From NCBI GenBank assembly GCA_934358675.1, contig CAKRKX010000001.1:1-64000 (forward strand): DNA of 64,000 bases, given 5' to 3'. This DNA comes from an uncultured Agathobacter sp. Lineage in GTDB: Bacteria; Bacillota; Clostridia; Lachnospirales; Lachnospiraceae. The position numbers were made by a program, and so were the translations under genes. The stretch's first letter is position 1; each line of letters begins with the position of its first letter. This document shows, one piece after another, positions 27,043 through 35,150 of the stretch. The notes beneath the pieces were generated by a model. The model saw only the letters and a list, made by a program, of their open reading frames with translations, did not search any database and was not told where the DNA came from.

Positions 27043-27837
27043 ATGATAACAAGCACTTCCAATCAACAGATGAAGAAATTATCCTTGCTGATGAAGAAAG
27101 CGAAGGAACGAAGAGAACAGGGACTGTTCGTGGTCGAAGGCGTTAAGATGTTTTGCGAGGCGCCGAGAGATATGCTGGTGAGCGTGTATGTATCGGAGCA
27201 GTTCGTATCGGAGCCGGAACATGCCGTACAGTTGTCTGGTATCGATTATGAGGTGGTTGCGGATTCGGTATTTCGTGCGGTGTCGGACACACAGACGCCA
27301 CAGGGGATTCTTGCGGTCGTGCGCATGCCGCATTACACGCTTGACGATGTCATGCAGGCGGATCGGACCCATCTTCTGTTGCTGGAGAGCGTGCAGGATC
27401 CGGGCAATCTCGGAACGATGGTGCGCACCGGCGAAGGGGCGGGCATCACCGGCGTGATCATGAACCGCACAACAGTGGATCTGTTCAACCCGAAGACGAT
27501 CCGCTCCACGATGGGAAGCATTTACCGTGTCCCGGTTGTTGTTGTGGACGATTTTGCGGCAACGATACAGGAATTAAAACAAAGAGGTGTTTCATTGTAT
27601 GCGGCGCATCTGCGCGGCGAAAAGCAGTATGACGCGTTTGATTATACCGGACCGACCGGATTTATGATCGGCAACGAGGGGAACGGTCTCAGCGATGAGA
27701 TCGCCGGTCTGGCGGATACTTATATCCGTATTCCGATGGAGGGACAGGTAGAATCTTTGAATGCGGCAATCTCCGCATCGCTGCTTATGTATGAATGCAA
27801 TCGCCAGAGGAGGAGAATGCATGAAGATCTGGTTTAA
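27043..27837 (+). CDS. TrmH/SpoU-family RNA 2'-O-methyltransferase
   Basis: About 264 residues. The N-terminal substrate-binding domain (EQGLFVVEGVKMF) is followed by the SpoU knot motifs: ESVQDPGNLGTMVRTGEGAG (motif 1), FMIGNEGNGLS (motif 2) and IPMEGQVESLNAAISASLLMYE (motif 3), which bind S-adenosylmethionine in a trefoil knot. It probably methylates ribose in 23S rRNA. ATG 27043 with GGTGAAAG upstream is preferred over 27031, which abuts the pfkA terminator. It overlaps the next small gene by 17 bp. Confidence 0.88.
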   Translation: MITSTSNQQMKKLSLLMKKAKERREQGLFVVEGVKMFCEAPRDMLVSVYVSEQFVSEPEHAVQLSGIDYEVVADSVFRAVSDTQTPQGILAVVRMPHYTLDDVMQADRTHLLLLESVQDPGNLGTMVRTGEGAGITGVIMNRTTVDLFNPKTIRSTMGSIYRVPVVVVDDFAATIQELKQRGVSLYAAHLRGEKQYDAFDYTGPTGFMIGNEGNGLSDEIAGLADTYIRIPMEGQVESLNAAISASLLMYECNRQRRRMHEDLV

Positions 27838-28084
27838 GCTATGGACCGATACGAGACTGAGTGCTTCCGAGACGATCGAGATCACGGATGAGGATACCAG
27901 AACGCACAAGATCTTCCGGGCGCTCGAGGAGGCGTGCCTTGCCTTTGATCTTGGCAAGCCGATCTGGCTGGATGCGAATGTGAGCGAGTTTCAGAGGCAC
28001 GCAAAGACGCGTTTTACCAAAGATAACTTTGTGGAAGAGATCGAATTTGACTATATGGAGATGCAGGTGCTCGAGGAGGACTGA
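27821..28084 (+). CDS. Small conserved-looking protein, function unknown
   Basis: 87 residues starting MKIWFKLWTDTRLSAS, acidic, without membrane helices or cysteines. It begins inside the end of the methyltransferase gene behind GGAGGAGAATGC, so it is real and translationally coupled. The family is not recognised and no function is proposed. Confidence 0.7.
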   Translation: MKIWFKLWTDTRLSASETIEITDEDTRTHKIFRALEEACLAFDLGKPIWLDANVSEFQRHAKTRFTKDNFVEEIEFDYMEMQVLEED

Positions 28085-28142
28085 CGCGAAACTTAAGAAT
28101 TTCTAAAATCTGGCTATTTATGCCCACGACAACGTCTATATA

Positions 28143-28346
28143 TGGTATACTGAACGTAGGCAACGAGCAGTGCCGATTCAGAAATGAGCAGACCGATTGT
28201 GCTTGAACAAAGAGGACTGGGCATTTTTGAATCGATAGGGCGACTGATGCGGTACATCTTTGATGTATCGCTCTGGCAATCGTACAATTTGGAATGTGTA
28301 AAGTTGTACACTGCAAAATATAACGTGGAAAAGATAGGAGAACCAC
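28143..28346 (+). promoter_or_regulatory. Extended -10 promoter and structured leader of the alarmone synthetase gene
   Basis: TGGTATACT (28143-28151) is an extended -10 without a good -35. The resulting leader is about 190 nt and contains a 10-bp hairpin (28249-28258 with 28262-28271, TTT loop) just after an AT-rich stretch. No known riboswitch class was recognised and no reading frame stands out. Confidence 0.5.
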
Positions 28347-29006
28347 ATGGTTTCAACTGAAAATTTAAAGGAAGACGTGGATAGCTGGGAAACACTCATG
28401 TTTTTATATAATTCGGCGCTGAAGGAAGTGGGCACGAAGCTCGACATCTTAAACGACGAATTTGTGCATATACACAAGTATAATCCCATTGAATATATTA
28501 AGAAACGCATCAAGACACCGGAGAGTATCGTCAAGAAATTAAAACGTGACAACTACGATGTGACGGTTGAAAATATGGTCAACTATATCAATGACATTGC
28601 GGGAATCCGTATTGTCTGTTCTTTTACGTCCGATATCTATCGGCTGGCGGAGATGATCGGTAAGCAGAATGACCTGACGGTCGTATCGATCAAGGATTAC
28701 ATCAAGCATCCGAAGGCGAGCGGTTACAAGAGCTTTCATATGCATGTGACGATCCCGATCTTTTTGTCGGATCGCGTGGTCGACACGAAAGTGGAGATTC
28801 AGATCCGCACGATCGCGATGGATTTCTGGGCAAGCTTAGAGCACAAGATCTATTACAAATTTGAGGGAAACGCACCGGAATATATCAGCCGGGATCTGCG
28901 CGCCTGCGCAGAGATCGTATCCGATCTTGATGCCAAGATGCTGCAGCTGAATGAGGCAATCCTCGAGGAGAAAGCGAAACAGGAAGAAAAAGAGAATAAT
29001 GAGTAG
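28347..29006 (+). CDS. Small alarmone synthetase, RelQ/YjbM type
   Basis: 219 residues, only the RelA/SpoT synthetase domain, with no HD hydrolase, TGS or ACT domain. Visible features: GIRIVCSFTSDIYRLAEMI, KHPKASGYKSFHMHV (the KxSGYxS(L/F)H signature) and EIQIRTIAMDFWASLEHKIYYK. The C-terminus is a charged helix, as in RelQ. It makes (p)ppGpp from ATP and GTP/GDP. GATAGGAGAACC precedes the ATG. The next gene follows after 12 bp. Confidence 0.9.
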   Translation: MVSTENLKEDVDSWETLMFLYNSALKEVGTKLDILNDEFVHIHKYNPIEYIKKRIKTPESIVKKLKRDNYDVTVENMVNYINDIAGIRIVCSFTSDIYRLAEMIGKQNDLTVVSIKDYIKHPKASGYKSFHMHVTIPIFLSDRVVDTKVEIQIRTIAMDFWASLEHKIYYKFEGNAPEYISRDLRACAEIVSDLDAKMLQLNEAILEEKAKQEEKENNE

Positions 29007-29018
29007 GAGAGTATAACG

Positions 29019-29936
29019 ATGAAAAATCCAGTTTTAGTGATTATGGCAGCAGGTATGGGAAGCCGTTACGGCGGAATGAAGCAGATGGATCCGATCGATG
29101 ACGAGGGACATCTGATCATCGATTTTTCCCTGTATGATGCAGTCAAAGCAGGATTTAAAGAAGTTATTTTTATTATTAAAAAAGAGAATGAGGCGGATTT
29201 CCGCGAGTGCATCGGAGACCGCATTTCGGATAAGATCAAGGTAACATATGTCTATCAGGAGCCGAAGCTTCCGGATGGATTTGCCGTGCCGGCAGGCCGC
29301 ACGAAGCCGTTCGGTACCGGACATGCGGTGCTCAGCTGTATCGATGCACTGGATGCACCGTTTGCGGTCATCAACGCGGACGATTATTACGGAAGCCACG
29401 CTTTTTCCGTGATGTATGATTATCTGACGCATCACGAGGACGAGGAGAAGTACCGTTATGCGATGGTCGGTTATATTCTGGAGAATACACTGACCGATAA
29501 CGGATTTGTATCGCGCGGTGTGTGCCGAAAGGATGAGCATGGTCATCTGATCGAGATCACAGAGCGCACCCATATCGAGAAGCGGGACGGAGGCGCTGCC
29601 TACACCGAGGACGACGGAGCCACCTGGCATTCATTGCCGGAGGAAAGCACGGTGTCTATGAATATGTGGGGATTTCAGCCGAGCATGTTAAAGGAACTGA
29701 GAATCCGTTTCGAGAAATTCCTTGAGAGAGAGCTGGAAAAGAATCCGCTCAAGTGCGAATTTTTCCTTCCGAGTGTCGTGGGAGAGCTGCTTGAGGAGGA
29801 TAAGGTGATCGTTGATGTGCTGACATCGACCGATCGCTGGTACGGTGTGACCTATCAGGAAGATAAGCAGACGGTCGTTGATGCAATCCGCGGAATGAAG
29901 GAGCAGGGATTGTATCCGCAGCATCTGTGGAATTAG
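29019..29936 (+). CDS. Nucleotidyltransferase (NDP-sugar pyrophosphorylase-like)
   Basis: 305 residues. The N-terminal VIMAAGMGSRYGGMKQMDP is the nucleotidyltransferase signature loop, and INADDYYG holds the metal-binding Asp pair. This type transfers NMP to a sugar or alcohol phosphate; the product is not predictable. No left-handed helix repeats are seen at the C-terminus. It is likely in the same transcript as the alarmone synthetase and ends at a terminator. Confidence 0.8.
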   Translation: MKNPVLVIMAAGMGSRYGGMKQMDPIDDEGHLIIDFSLYDAVKAGFKEVIFIIKKENEADFRECIGDRISDKIKVTYVYQEPKLPDGFAVPAGRTKPFGTGHAVLSCIDALDAPFAVINADDYYGSHAFSVMYDYLTHHEDEEKYRYAMVGYILENTLTDNGFVSRGVCRKDEHGHLIEITERTHIEKRDGGAAYTEDDGATWHSLPEESTVSMNMWGFQPSMLKELRIRFEKFLERELEKNPLKCEFFLPSVVGELLEEDKVIVDVLTSTDRWYGVTYQEDKQTVVDAIRGMKEQGLYPQHLWN

Positions 29937-29957
29937 AGAATTGAACAGAATAAAAAG

Positions 29958-29995
29958 AGGAGAAATCGTCGATAAAGATGATTTCTCCTTTTTTT
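29958..29995 (+). terminator. Terminator after the nucleotidyltransferase gene
   Basis: AGGAGAAATC pairs perfectly with GATTTCTCCT, followed by seven T. It lies between convergent transcription units. Confidence 0.9.
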
Positions 29996-30026
29996 GCATA
30001 CGCGGGTCGTTGCCGCAAAAGGCGTT

Positions 30027-30473
30027 TTACGATTTCTCGCTGCGGGACGACATGTGAAAGATCGCTTCGGGAATCGCAAATCCGAAGATGATGCCGAACA
30101 CGATGGCGAGCGCTACCTCAAATGTCTCGAGTCCCTTGGATGCGAAGCGTGCGTTATCACCGATGATCAGATAATACGCGGTGTAATAGATGCCGGCTCC
30201 GGGAACGAGCGGGAAGATGCCGCACAGTAAGTATACGGTCGCCGGGTTTCGCCTTATGACCGCCATGGTCCGCGAGAACACGGTCAGGATGAACGTCGCG
30301 ACAAGTGACGCGAGTACCGGACTGAGATTGCGGTGCAGGATGCTGTAATAAACGATCCAGCCTAAGGCACCGGACAGACCGGAGAATAACAGTTCTTTTT
30401 TCGGGACACAGAACAGGAACGCGAATGCGAATGTCGCCCCGAAAGCCATAATAAATTCCAGAATATAATTCAT
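30027..30473 (-). CDS. Threonine/serine exporter, small subunit (ThrE C-terminal half, DUF3815)
   Basis: 148 residues from MNYILEFIMAFG, almost entirely membrane helices (four to five), with FPLVPGAGIYYTAYYLI typical of the DUF3815 half of ThrE. Its ATG overlaps the TGA of the upstream gene (ATGA), so the two halves are coupled. Together they would form a split ThrE-like exporter of threonine/serine or a related small molecule. Confidence 0.85.
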   Translation of the reverse strand: MNYILEFIMAFGATFAFAFLFCVPKKELLFSGLSGALGWIVYYSILHRNLSPVLASLVATFILTVFSRTMAVIRRNPATVYLLCGIFPLVPGAGIYYTAYYLIIGDNARFASKGLETFEVALAIVFGIIFGFAIPEAIFHMSSRSEKS

Positions 30474-31246
30474 AGTGCCAGACCTCCTCCCAGATAACGG
30501 AATGCAACGATCGGAAGACAGATGCCTACCGCGATACACAGTGCGGTGAGAAGCGCATCGATCAGATGGATCGTTCCGGATAAGTAATCGCTGTTGTAGA
30601 AGTCGCGGATCGAGGTCGTAAAAACCATTCCCGGGACGAGCGGCATGATATCGCCGATGATGATCTTGTCATGTTGTACCGGAAGTCCGGAGGCAAAGGC
30701 AAGAATGCTTAAGACCGCAACAACGAGGCTGGCGTACACGGTTGTCAGAAAACGCGATACACGGTGCTTCTGGCACGCGAACAGGAAAAACTGTTCGACG
30801 ATTCCGATGAGTGTCGCAAAGACCATATCCAGTGCGGTACCACCGTACAGATAGCAGAAGCAGCCGCAGGCGATCGCACAGCCGGCAACGAGCACCGGCC
30901 TCGGGTAAGGCGGGATATGCTTGCACTCCGTCAGGCGGACGGTTGCCTCGGCGATGGAACATTTGTGGTCGCACAGATCACGGACAAGCTGGTTTAACGC
31001 TGCCACCTTGCCGAGATTGACCGAGGAGATCGGGACGTGCCGTATCATGCTGCAGGCATCCTCCTGATCCTCGTTGGCACTGGCAAAGATGCCGTTCGAG
31101 AGAACATACACATCGAAATCCTCCAGGCCGCAGGATTCTAATATATGGATCATGCTGTCCTCCACGCGGTAGATCTCCGCGCCGCTTCGCAGCATGGTGT
31201 CACCGATTTCAACAGTGAGTGTCAGTATTTCTTTGGTGTGAGCCAT
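30470..31246 (-). CDS. Threonine/serine exporter, large subunit (ThrE N-terminal half, DUF1212)
   Basis: 258 residues. A soluble N-terminal part of about 110 residues (EIGDTMLRSGAEIYRVEDSM, the DUF1212 signature) is followed by about five membrane helices including DIMPLVPGMVFTTSIRDF. It is the partner of the small subunit that overlaps its stop. The promoter was not identified; the region upstream is occupied by a GC-rich palindromic element. Confidence 0.88.
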   Translation of the reverse strand: MAHTKEILTLTVEIGDTMLRSGAEIYRVEDSMIHILESCGLEDFDVYVLSNGIFASANEDQEDACSMIRHVPISSVNLGKVAALNQLVRDLCDHKCSIAEATVRLTECKHIPPYPRPVLVAGCAIACGCFCYLYGGTALDMVFATLIGIVEQFFLFACQKHRVSRFLTTVYASLVVAVLSILAFASGLPVQHDKIIIGDIMPLVPGMVFTTSIRDFYNSDYLSGTIHLIDALLTALCIAVGICLPIVAFRYLGGGLAL

Positions 31247-31266
31247 AATCGGTTCTCCTCTGTTTC

Positions 31267-31382
31267 TATTCCGTAATAAGCGTTTGCGAAAATCTTGTGC
31301 GGCGCGCCCGGGCCCAGCCGCAGAGCCCAGCCGGGCCCGGGCAAGCCGCCACAGGAGTTTCGCAAACGCCTATATTCCGTAA
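31267..31382. mobile_element. MITE-like GC-rich palindromic element with 10-bp direct repeats
   Basis: TATTCCGTAA occurs at 31267-31276 and 31373-31382, flanking a palindrome. Outer arms GCGTTTGCGAAA (31280-31291) and TTTCGCAAACGC (31358-31369) are perfect. Middle arms TGTGCGGC and GCCGCCACA pair with one bulge. Inner arms GCCCGGGCCC (31306-31315) and GGGCCCGGGC (31333-31342) are perfect. There is no coding capacity. The composition (nearly pure G+C inside) contrasts with AT-rich surroundings. Insertion by a transposase acting in trans is inferred. Confidence 0.65.
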
Positions 31383-31470
31383 CGTTATAAAACGTATACA
31401 TCTAATTTATGCCCTATTTCAAAGCCTGTCAATCAAATTCCGGAGATTTTACAGGCAAATTACAAAACAC

Positions 31471-31499
31471 TGATAAAAAGCAAAAATATGCGCATACTA
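31471..31499 (+). promoter_or_regulatory. Forespore (sigma-G-like) promoter of the spoVAA operon
   Basis: The -10 CATACTA (31493-31499) fits the sigma-G consensus CATHHTA; a TGATA box (31471-31475) lies 17 bp upstream and fits the -35 only partly. The start would lie about 15 bp before the 64-aa gene. Confidence 0.6.
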
Positions 31500-31520
31500 C
31501 ACTGGAAAAAGGAGGCAGAT

Positions 31521-31715
31521 ATGAAGCAGAAAACAGAGCAAAAACAAAAACGAAGCTGGACCTGCCGCTACCGCTTCTGTCTGGTGGCGCTGCTGGCGGT
31601 CGTGCTGATACTGATGGCGTGGTATTGCGTGACGTCCTATCAACAGAATACGCCGAAGGAGGGGACGCTCGTGGACCGCGTCCGACAGGTGAAACCGTAT
31701 GAAAGAAAAGCATGA
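31521..31715 (+). CDS. Small single-pass membrane protein, first gene of the spoVAA operon
   Basis: 64 residues. A basic N-terminus (KQKTEQKQKRSW) is followed by one membrane helix, residues about 18-38 (FCLVALLAVVLILMAWYCV), and a basic tail of about 25 residues. GGAGGCAG precedes the ATG. It sits directly behind a sigma-G-like promoter and overlaps the SpoVAA start by 17 bp, so it is expected to be made in the forespore with SpoVAA and SpoVAB. Family not recognised. Confidence 0.7.
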   Translation: MKQKTEQKQKRSWTCRYRFCLVALLAVVLILMAWYCVTSYQQNTPKEGTLVDRVRQVKPYERKA

Positions 31716-32346
31716 GACCGTATACGTGAAGGCGGGGCGCAACAGTGTCTGTCATGATCCGCAGATTAAGATTATGGACGTGATGTCCGTGGAGTGTACC
31801 GACCCGGCAATGCTTGCGGGCATCAAGAATAAGACGCTGTATCATTTTATGCCGGAACAGACGGGCAAGAAAAAGCGTATCGAGGTCTTTTCCATCTTAA
31901 ACGTGATCCAGATGATCCATGAGGATTACCCGGAGGCTGAGGTGGTCAGCTACGGGGAGCAGGATTTTGTCGTGGAATACATTGTCGCCCCGATGGGGAC
32001 GAAAGCGATGGAGATCACGAAGCTCGTGCTGCTTTGTGTGGTGATCTTCTTCGGATCGGCGTTTACGATTATGGCATTCAACAACGACGTGTCGGTGGGG
32101 GAGGTGTTTGACCGTTTCTACAAGCAGATCATGGGAGCTGACAAGCCGACCGTCTCGGAGATCGAGATCTTCTACTGCCTGGGACTTGCGGTTGGTATTC
32201 TCGTGTTCTTCAACCATATCGGCAAGAAGAAGATCACGTCCGATCCGACCCCAATCCAGGTGGAGATGCGCAAGTACGAGAAGGATGTCGACACCACCTT
32301 TATCGAGAATGCGGGAAGGAAAGGACACGAACACGATGTTAATTAG
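31699..32346 (+). CDS. spoVAA: Stage V sporulation protein AA
   Basis: 215 residues. The N-terminal soluble domain (about 1-100, starting ETVYVKAGRNSV) and two membrane helices (about 105-125 and 155-175) match SpoVAA. FNNDVSVGEVFDRFYKQIMG is a characteristic stretch. In spores SpoVA proteins form the dipicolinic-acid channel of the inner membrane. It overlaps the small gene before it and spoVAB after it (11 bp), a tightly coupled forespore operon. Confidence 0.88.
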   Translation: MKEKHETVYVKAGRNSVCHDPQIKIMDVMSVECTDPAMLAGIKNKTLYHFMPEQTGKKKRIEVFSILNVIQMIHEDYPEAEVVSYGEQDFVVEYIVAPMGTKAMEITKLVLLCVVIFFGSAFTIMAFNNDVSVGEVFDRFYKQIMGADKPTVSEIEIFYCLGLAVGILVFFNHIGKKKITSDPTPIQVEMRKYEKDVDTTFIENAGRKGHEHDVN

Positions 32347-32785
32347 ATATATCGCTATGGCACTTGTCATGCTTGCCTGCGGGATCGCGGTGTCGGCGGG
32401 AACCTTTGCGTTTCTGCTCGTGATCGGCGTGGTGCCACGCATGATCAAAAAGATGAATCTGTGCGACCGCATCATCACGTTCGAGAACATGATCGTGCTC
32501 GGTGTGCTGACCGGCGCGGTATTCTCGGTCATCGAGTGGGAGGCGCGTTTTCCGGTCGCATGGATCGGGCATCTTCTGCTTGCGATGTTCGGCTTTATCG
32601 CAGGCATGTTCGTGGGCTGCATCGCGGTCGCACTGGCGGAGATCCTAAACACGTTTCCGATCATGTTCCGCCGCATGTATATCAACAGGGGGTTAAGCTA
32701 CGTGATGATCGCGATGGCGCTCGGCAAGACAGTCGGCTCGTTTTATTACTTTTTCTTCGGATTCGGTTTGCCGAAATACTGGTAA
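32336..32785 (+). CDS. spoVAB: Stage V sporulation protein AB
   Basis: 149 residues, four membrane helices. GIAVSAGTFAFLLVIGVVPR and the AEILNTFPIMFRR segment are typical of SpoVAB. The start at MLIRYIAMA overlaps the spoVAA end. The usual next gene, spoVAC, is not here but at 53014, and neither spoVAD nor spoVAE is in the window. Confidence 0.88.
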   Translation: MLIRYIAMALVMLACGIAVSAGTFAFLLVIGVVPRMIKKMNLCDRIITFENMIVLGVLTGAVFSVIEWEARFPVAWIGHLLLAMFGFIAGMFVGCIAVALAEILNTFPIMFRRMYINRGLSYVMIAMALGKTVGSFYYFFFGFGLPKYW

Positions 32786-32844
32786 AAAGCATGCTTTTTG
32801 TGGTACACTGTAAGACAGGAAATACAAGGGAAAGAGTGTGCGCT

Positions 32845-33180
32845 ATGACAACAAGCATTGCAAGACAAAGTGTAATATTAAAGTGTACGATGGGCAAATC
32901 CGTCATGCTGGGCAATTACGAGTTCTATTATTGCGGAGGACTCTGTCAGAAACTGTTCGGACTTGCGACGAGTGAGGAGATGCAGCCGCTGGAGCTGTCG
33001 GATTATCTGCTCGGACAGCTGGAAAATGTGACACCGAAGGATGAGAGGGAGGAATACCTCGTCAAGATCATCTTAAACTATGAGCCGTTAGAAAATTACG
33101 ACGAGCAGATGAAGGAACTTTTCCGGTGGGGCGTAAGCGAACCGGATCTGTGGAGCGTGAAGACAAGTTATCATCCGTAG
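32845..33180 (+). CDS. Small cytoplasmic protein, unknown function
   Basis: 111 residues (MTTSIARQSVILKCTMGKS). Soluble and acidic in its second half, with three Cys near residues 14, 30 and 34. A TGGTACACT extended -10 at 32801-32809 could give it its own promoter, separate from spoVAB. A terminator follows. Family not recognised. Confidence 0.6.
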   Translation: MTTSIARQSVILKCTMGKSVMLGNYEFYYCGGLCQKLFGLATSEEMQPLELSDYLLGQLENVTPKDEREEYLVKIILNYEPLENYDEQMKELFRWGVSEPDLWSVKTSYHP

Positions 33181-33236
33181 GATGCCGCGGCAAAAATGAC
33201 ACTCAAAAATAAAAAAATGATACCTAAATAATAAAT

Positions 33237-33266
33237 GGAACCTTATTTTAAGGTTCCGTTTTTTTT
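33237..33266 (+). terminator. Terminator before the beta-glucan locus
   Basis: GGAACCTT pairs with AAGGTTCC around ATTTT, followed by eight T. It closes the small gene upstream. No good promoter was found between it and the beta-helix gene. Confidence 0.85.
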
Positions 33267-33296
33267 ATGATTAAGACAATGAGGAGGAATATGCCG

Positions 33297-35132
33297 ATGA
33301 AACGTCGTATACTTGCAGCACTTGGGGTGCTGGCCGGTTTTGTTGCTCTGGTCGGAGCAATTGTGATACAGCCGGGAGCAGGGACAAAAGCAAACATTAC
33401 GGATCACCATGAGGCGATCTTTGGCGAGAATGTGTATATCTTTTCTCCGGAAGATGATCCGGCGGAAATAAAACAGCTTCTGGAAGATTTATATGATAAG
33501 CAGGAGACGAACCAGTTCGGGGAGGAGCGGTATGCGGTGTATTTTATGCCGGGCGAGTATGATGAGTCGATCCGGCCGGAAGTCGGATTCTACACGCAGA
33601 TCGCAGGACTTGGCATCTTACCGACCGACACCAGGATCCAGGGGCTGTCATGTCTGGCAAGATGGCTCGGCGACGATGAGAGCAATCACAATGCCTGCTG
33701 TAATTTCTGGAGAGGCGTGGAGAACATAAGCATTGCCAGCAATACGGTCTGGGCGGTGTCACAGGCGACGGACATGCGCCGTGTCAATATCGATGGAGCT
33801 TTGTATCTGCACGATGATTACGGATGGTGCAGCGGAGGATTTCTTGCAGACTCCAACATTACAAAACTGGTGGATTCCGGATCCCAGCAGCAGTGGCTGT
33901 CACGCAATGACAACTGGAAAGCGTGGATGGGTGAGAACTGGAACATGGTATTCGTCGGAGAGGAAGAGGGCTCTGCGCCGGAAGGAACCTGGCCGGTGAA
34001 ACCGTACACCGAGGTGAAGACGACCGATGCGGTAAGAGAAAAGCCGTTTCTGGTCTATGACGAGGATCACGGTTACGGGGTCTATGTGCCGAAGCTGCAG
34101 CAGAATACAAGCGGAACCACCTGGCAGGATCTGGATGAAAGTGATCTTGCATGGCGCAAAGCAAATGATGGAGATACATCATGTGATGCGATCGTCGGAA
34201 TCGATGCGTTCTATATTGCGGATGCCGCGAAGGATAATGCACAGACGATCAACGAAGCACTTGCTTTAGGCAAGAATCTTCTTCTGACACCGGGCATCTA
34301 TGAGCTGGATGAACCGATCGAGGTAAACAATCCGAACACGATCGTGCTCGGTATGGGACTTGCGACACTACGATCCACGCAGGGAACGACCTGCATCAAA
34401 GTCGCGGATGAGAGCGGTATCATGGTCGCCGGCCTTTTGATGGATGCCGGAACGGTAAAATCCGAGAACCTGATGGTGGTTGGTGATGCGGACAATAAGA
34501 CGGAAAAAGAGGTGCCGATCATGTTGTCCGATCTGTATTTCCGTGTGGGCGGAACTCCGACGGATCAGCCGGCACAGACACATACCTGCCTGACCATCAA
34601 CAGTGATGACACGATCGGCGACAACTTCTGGATCTGGCGTGCCGACCACGGCGATCAGGTCGCATGGGATGCGAACATGGCGGAAAACGGATTTGTTGTC
34701 AACGGAGACAACGTGATCACATATGCGCTCATGGTGGAACATTTTGAAGCGTATCAGACGATCTGGAACGGAAACGGCGGACGGATCTATATGTACCAGT
34801 GTGAGATCCCGTACGATGTACCGCAACAGTCGGCGTGGATGAGCCATGACGGAACCGTTGACGGCTATGCATCGATCCATGTGGATGATGCGGCGGAGGA
34901 TTTCTATGCAACCGGACTTGGCATCTATCTGTACAACCGGGATACGGAAGTGAATCTGCATACGGCGGTGGAACTTCCGGATAAGGACGGTGTGCGGATG
35001 GAAAATATCTGCACGGTCATGTTAAGCGGTTATCCGGGCATGGAACATATTATAAATGACAGCGGAGATGCCGTGCTGTACAGCGGACAACGGCAGATCC
35101 TGCTGGAGTATGAGAATGGGAAGAGTAAATAA
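33297..35132 (+). CDS. Secreted tandem right-handed beta-helix protein, candidate glucanase
   Basis: 611 residues. KRR plus a hydrophobic stretch (residues 5-25) is a signal peptide or anchor. Two similar modules follow. Each begins with a PGxY-type entry (YFMPGEYDES near residue 85, LLTPGIYELDEP near 330) and a GLG turn (AGLGILP, LGMGLATL), then Asn/Gly-rich strands as in pectate-lyase-like helices. The double helix layout recalls GH55 beta-1,3-glucanases. From memory, the sequence (NFWRGVENISI, WRADHGDQV, VVNGDNV) belongs to a family often labelled adenylyl cyclase or coagulation factor 5/8-type protein; no cyclase domain is visible. It is the only exported enzyme candidate in the locus. 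GAGGAGG sits 9 bp before ATG 33297. Confidence 0.65.
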   Translation: MKRRILAALGVLAGFVALVGAIVIQPGAGTKANITDHHEAIFGENVYIFSPEDDPAEIKQLLEDLYDKQETNQFGEERYAVYFMPGEYDESIRPEVGFYTQIAGLGILPTDTRIQGLSCLARWLGDDESNHNACCNFWRGVENISIASNTVWAVSQATDMRRVNIDGALYLHDDYGWCSGGFLADSNITKLVDSGSQQQWLSRNDNWKAWMGENWNMVFVGEEEGSAPEGTWPVKPYTEVKTTDAVREKPFLVYDEDHGYGVYVPKLQQNTSGTTWQDLDESDLAWRKANDGDTSCDAIVGIDAFYIADAAKDNAQTINEALALGKNLLLTPGIYELDEPIEVNNPNTIVLGMGLATLRSTQGTTCIKVADESGIMVAGLLMDAGTVKSENLMVVGDADNKTEKEVPIMLSDLYFRVGGTPTDQPAQTHTCLTINSDDTIGDNFWIWRADHGDQVAWDANMAENGFVVNGDNVITYALMVEHFEAYQTIWNGNGGRIYMYQCEIPYDVPQQSAWMSHDGTVDGYASIHVDDAAEDFYATGLGIYLYNRDTEVNLHTAVELPDKDGVRMENICTVMLSGYPGMEHIINDSGDAVLYSGQRQILLEYENGKSK

Positions 35133-35150
35133 CAGGAGGAGCAAAAGCAG

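Noticed and set aside
32783-32800. Palindrome AAAAAGCATGCTTTTT after spoVAB as a terminator
   Set aside because: Only six pairs, five of them A-T, so it is too weak to call.
33196-33224. ATGACA-N17-GATACC as promoter of the beta-glucan locus
   Set aside because: The -10 is poor and the boxes lie before a strong terminator, so the real promoter remains unidentified.
33297-35132. Annotation of the beta-helix protein as an adenylyl cyclase
   Set aside because: No cyclase catalytic domain is visible; the sequence is beta-helix throughout and preceded by a signal-like segment.
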